Shown here piece after piece: positions 62,282 to 64,000 of a stretch of 64,000 bases of DNA. Origin of the DNA: Piscicola geometra (taxonomy: Eukaryota; Annelida; Clitellata; Hirudinida; Piscicolidae); NCBI GenBank assembly GCA_943735955.1, contig OX030960.1, positions 1,152,634 to 1,216,633 of the forward strand, written 5' to 3'. The stretch's first letter is position 1. Each line of letters begins with the position of its first letter. The notes below the pieces were generated by a model. It ran no database searches. It was not told where the DNA came from and saw only the letters and a list, made by a program, of their open reading frames with translations. Position numbers and translations under genes: made by a program.

Positions 62282-62576
62282 GTGCCGTCTTGCTAATAAT
62301 TGTTTGATTTTCATATACTTTCAGATATATTATAAATTCTTTTTCATCGTTAGTTTCTTTAATGAAGGAATTATTAGATTTTTAAGAATTTTTATGGTTT
62401 CACGCTTTTTTAATTATGAATAGTATACCCAAGTGCCAGTCTGACTCTTTTCCAAGAACTTTTATGCTAATTAGCATGACTAATTTTATGTAGTTTTCAA
62501 ATGACTTCTGCTAAGGTATGGTTTGCCGCTTATCAATACATTCAAAGTTCCATTGGGAGCGTGAATATGCGTTTAC
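62282..62576. other. DOP1 intron 11, unique part
   Basis: AT-rich, nothing recognised. Confidence 0.4.
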
Positions 62577-63467
62577 TAGAGCTGCTCCACGATTAAAAAT
62601 TGTAATCGCCGTTAATTGTGCTTTAATCGTGTTTTGAGCATTTTTGAAATTAGTATAAAATAGTATTTACTTTTTTTTTCTTTACAAATATATTAGAAAC
62701 TATCGAACTTTTATAAGAATTTATTTATTAAAGTAATCCACATTTTAAAGAGAAAAAAAGAATCCATAAATGATAAAAAAATGCAAATGTCGCATTTTAT
62801 TCGAGCCAGTTGCTCAAGCAAACAGTTTTTCTACATGTGCCCTGACAAACGTTCACATGGAACTGCACTTGAACTGGATACCTATTACGATGACAAGTAC
62901 TTTCTTGCAAGTTTCGTTCCTTCGTGTTGTAGCCACCAAACAAGAGAACAATTCTCTAAGCCTATCTCAGATTCTATCCTATAACGTTGGATGATTGACT
63001 TAGTAATCAGAGGTATCTTTATAATAAATATATAAATAATAATGCCTGTTTATAATGCTCCAAAACACGCAACTGAGGCGCCACTCACCGCATCATATAC
63101 ACTGGGTATATGATAACTCACGGTTGGCTGAACAGGGATTTGAACTGGCGACCTTTAAGTTGCAGATTCAATGACTTCATCTTCAGAATCTGAAGTAACA
63201 TATGTTCGAAGTCTATTGTTTGGTGAAGGCTGTACAGTTTTGGAAGTTTTCTTATATACTACTAGTTTCTTCAACTCTTTCACTTTTTTGAAGACATTTA
63301 AAATGTTTAAATCGGGGGTCTAAGGATTTGGAAATCCTTAACCATTGCATATTCTGATTAATCTTTTTCTGCACAGTTCGGAAAGACATTTTTATTTTGA
63401 AGCAAATAACAAGCTCGATCATCTTCTAATGTGCACATTTCTTGTATAAAGTGACAAATTGCAACTA
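62577..63467 (-). mobile_element. hAT-A copy 6, right part cut by a Tigger-like element
   Basis: Left end TAGAGCTGCTCCACGATTAA; eroded transposase remnants as in other copies. Carries SINE-2 at 63022 and is broken at 63467. Confidence 0.7.
63022..63165 (-). mobile_element. SINE-2, partial copy
   Basis: Minus strand: CGCCAGTTCAAATCCCTG B box, ACCGTGAGTTATCATATACC, GATGCGGTGAGTGGCGCCTC and an AT-rich tail at 63022-63045. Confidence 0.7.
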
Positions 63468-64000
63468 CAGTGAAGCTTCTCTTATAAGGACAGTGCTCGG
63501 GCCACAATATTTTGTCCTTATAAGAGGGGTTTCCTTTGGTCAGAGGTTTTGGAAAAATATTCATTTTTACTAAAACTTTGTTAAAACTAAATAAAACAAA
63601 ACATTATTCACTTTAAAAAAAATTAATTTAAAATTGTTTTTTTTGCTTTTAGGCAATATGATTTTTTACAAGTTTTCCACTTTCAATAAAAATTCCTTGT
63701 GTTCAGAATCTTTCTCTTTCAAACTATATTTCAACAATCTGTTTGTCATCTCCCATGCTTCTCTGTGGGACAACGTCACTGGTTCTTCCTCACTCACTTC
63801 TTCATTTTCTTTTTCTGAGGTTTCATTTTCTTGGATCTTTTCTGTTGGAATATCTTTGTCACAAAGTGCAAATTCACTCAGTGTACAATTATTTGGCAGT
63901 AAAACCTTAACACTTTCGTCTACACCATCAGCTGACAAATCTACATTATAATTACAACTTTTGAAACCACGGTTAATAAAACACTTTTGTATTGTTTTAT
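63468..64000 (-). mobile_element. pogo/Tigger-like transposon, end and transposase C-terminus
   Basis: TA|CAGTGAAGCTTCTCTTATAA at 63466-63487 is a plausible TA target plus inverted terminus, with an internal palindrome of CTTATAAG/GTCCTTATAAG words to 63530. The minus-strand frame 63938-63666 encodes an acidic KIQENETSEKENEEVSEEEP stretch and HREAWEMTNRLLKYSL...FLLKVENL, the usual Tigger/jerky C-terminal tail. The catalytic part and other end lie beyond the window. Confidence 0.6.

Overview
This is an AT-rich, intron-containing animal nuclear sequence. It carries parts or all of three split protein-coding genes in a dense background of transposons and tandem repeats. Nothing in it is prokaryotic. 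The protein similarities (DYRK1/minibrain kinase, DOP1/Dopey) and the mix of CR1-like and other non-LTR elements, piggyBac, several hAT families and tRNA-derived SINEs fit a metazoan. An invertebrate such as a lophotrochozoan (annelid or leech-like) is my best guess, but the species cannot be fixed from the sequence alone.

Layout: 1-3.0 kb holds hAT transposon remnants. A gene on the minus strand (5425 down to 3639, continuing or unresolved beyond that) encodes a protein of tandem MATH/TRAF-like beta-sandwich segments. From 6 to 14.9 kb lie a (TA)n palindrome, a piggyBac derivative with TTAA target sites, a foldback repeat, and a SINE-like repeat split by a CR1-like retrotransposon. From 15.27 to 32.73 kb (+) I could assemble a complete eight-exon DYRK1-family kinase gene of 655 codons in which every intron phase agrees. 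Three of its introns are filled by three different minisatellites (13-bp, about 22-bp and 27-bp units). The last one also contains a degenerate LINE. From 33 to 43 kb there is intergenic repeat sequence, including a second, nearly identical piggyBac copy, foldback repeats and CR1 fragments. From 43.04 kb to at least 62.28 kb (+) lies the 5' part (11 exons, about 995 codons) of a DOP1 (Dopey) gene, whose 3' part is outside the window. Its introns carry hAT copies, SINEs, LINE fragments, an interstitial telomere-like tract and large microsatellites. A pogo/Tigger-like element begins at 63.47 kb and runs off the right edge.

How it fits together: DYRK1 is a dual-specificity nuclear and cytoplasmic kinase, and DOP1 is a very large scaffold of the Golgi/endosome trafficking machinery. 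They are not known to share a pathway, but both lie on human 21q22 (DYRK1A and DOP1B), so this pair may be a relic of ancient linkage.

The most unusual signal is in the introns. The 13-bp array in DYRK1 intron 3 begins exactly at the 5' splice site, its unit is a copy of the exon/intron junction, and it therefore presents about 100 tandem copies of a consensus splice donor. Large tandem arrays in both genes repeatedly stop within about 0-30 bp of a splice site.
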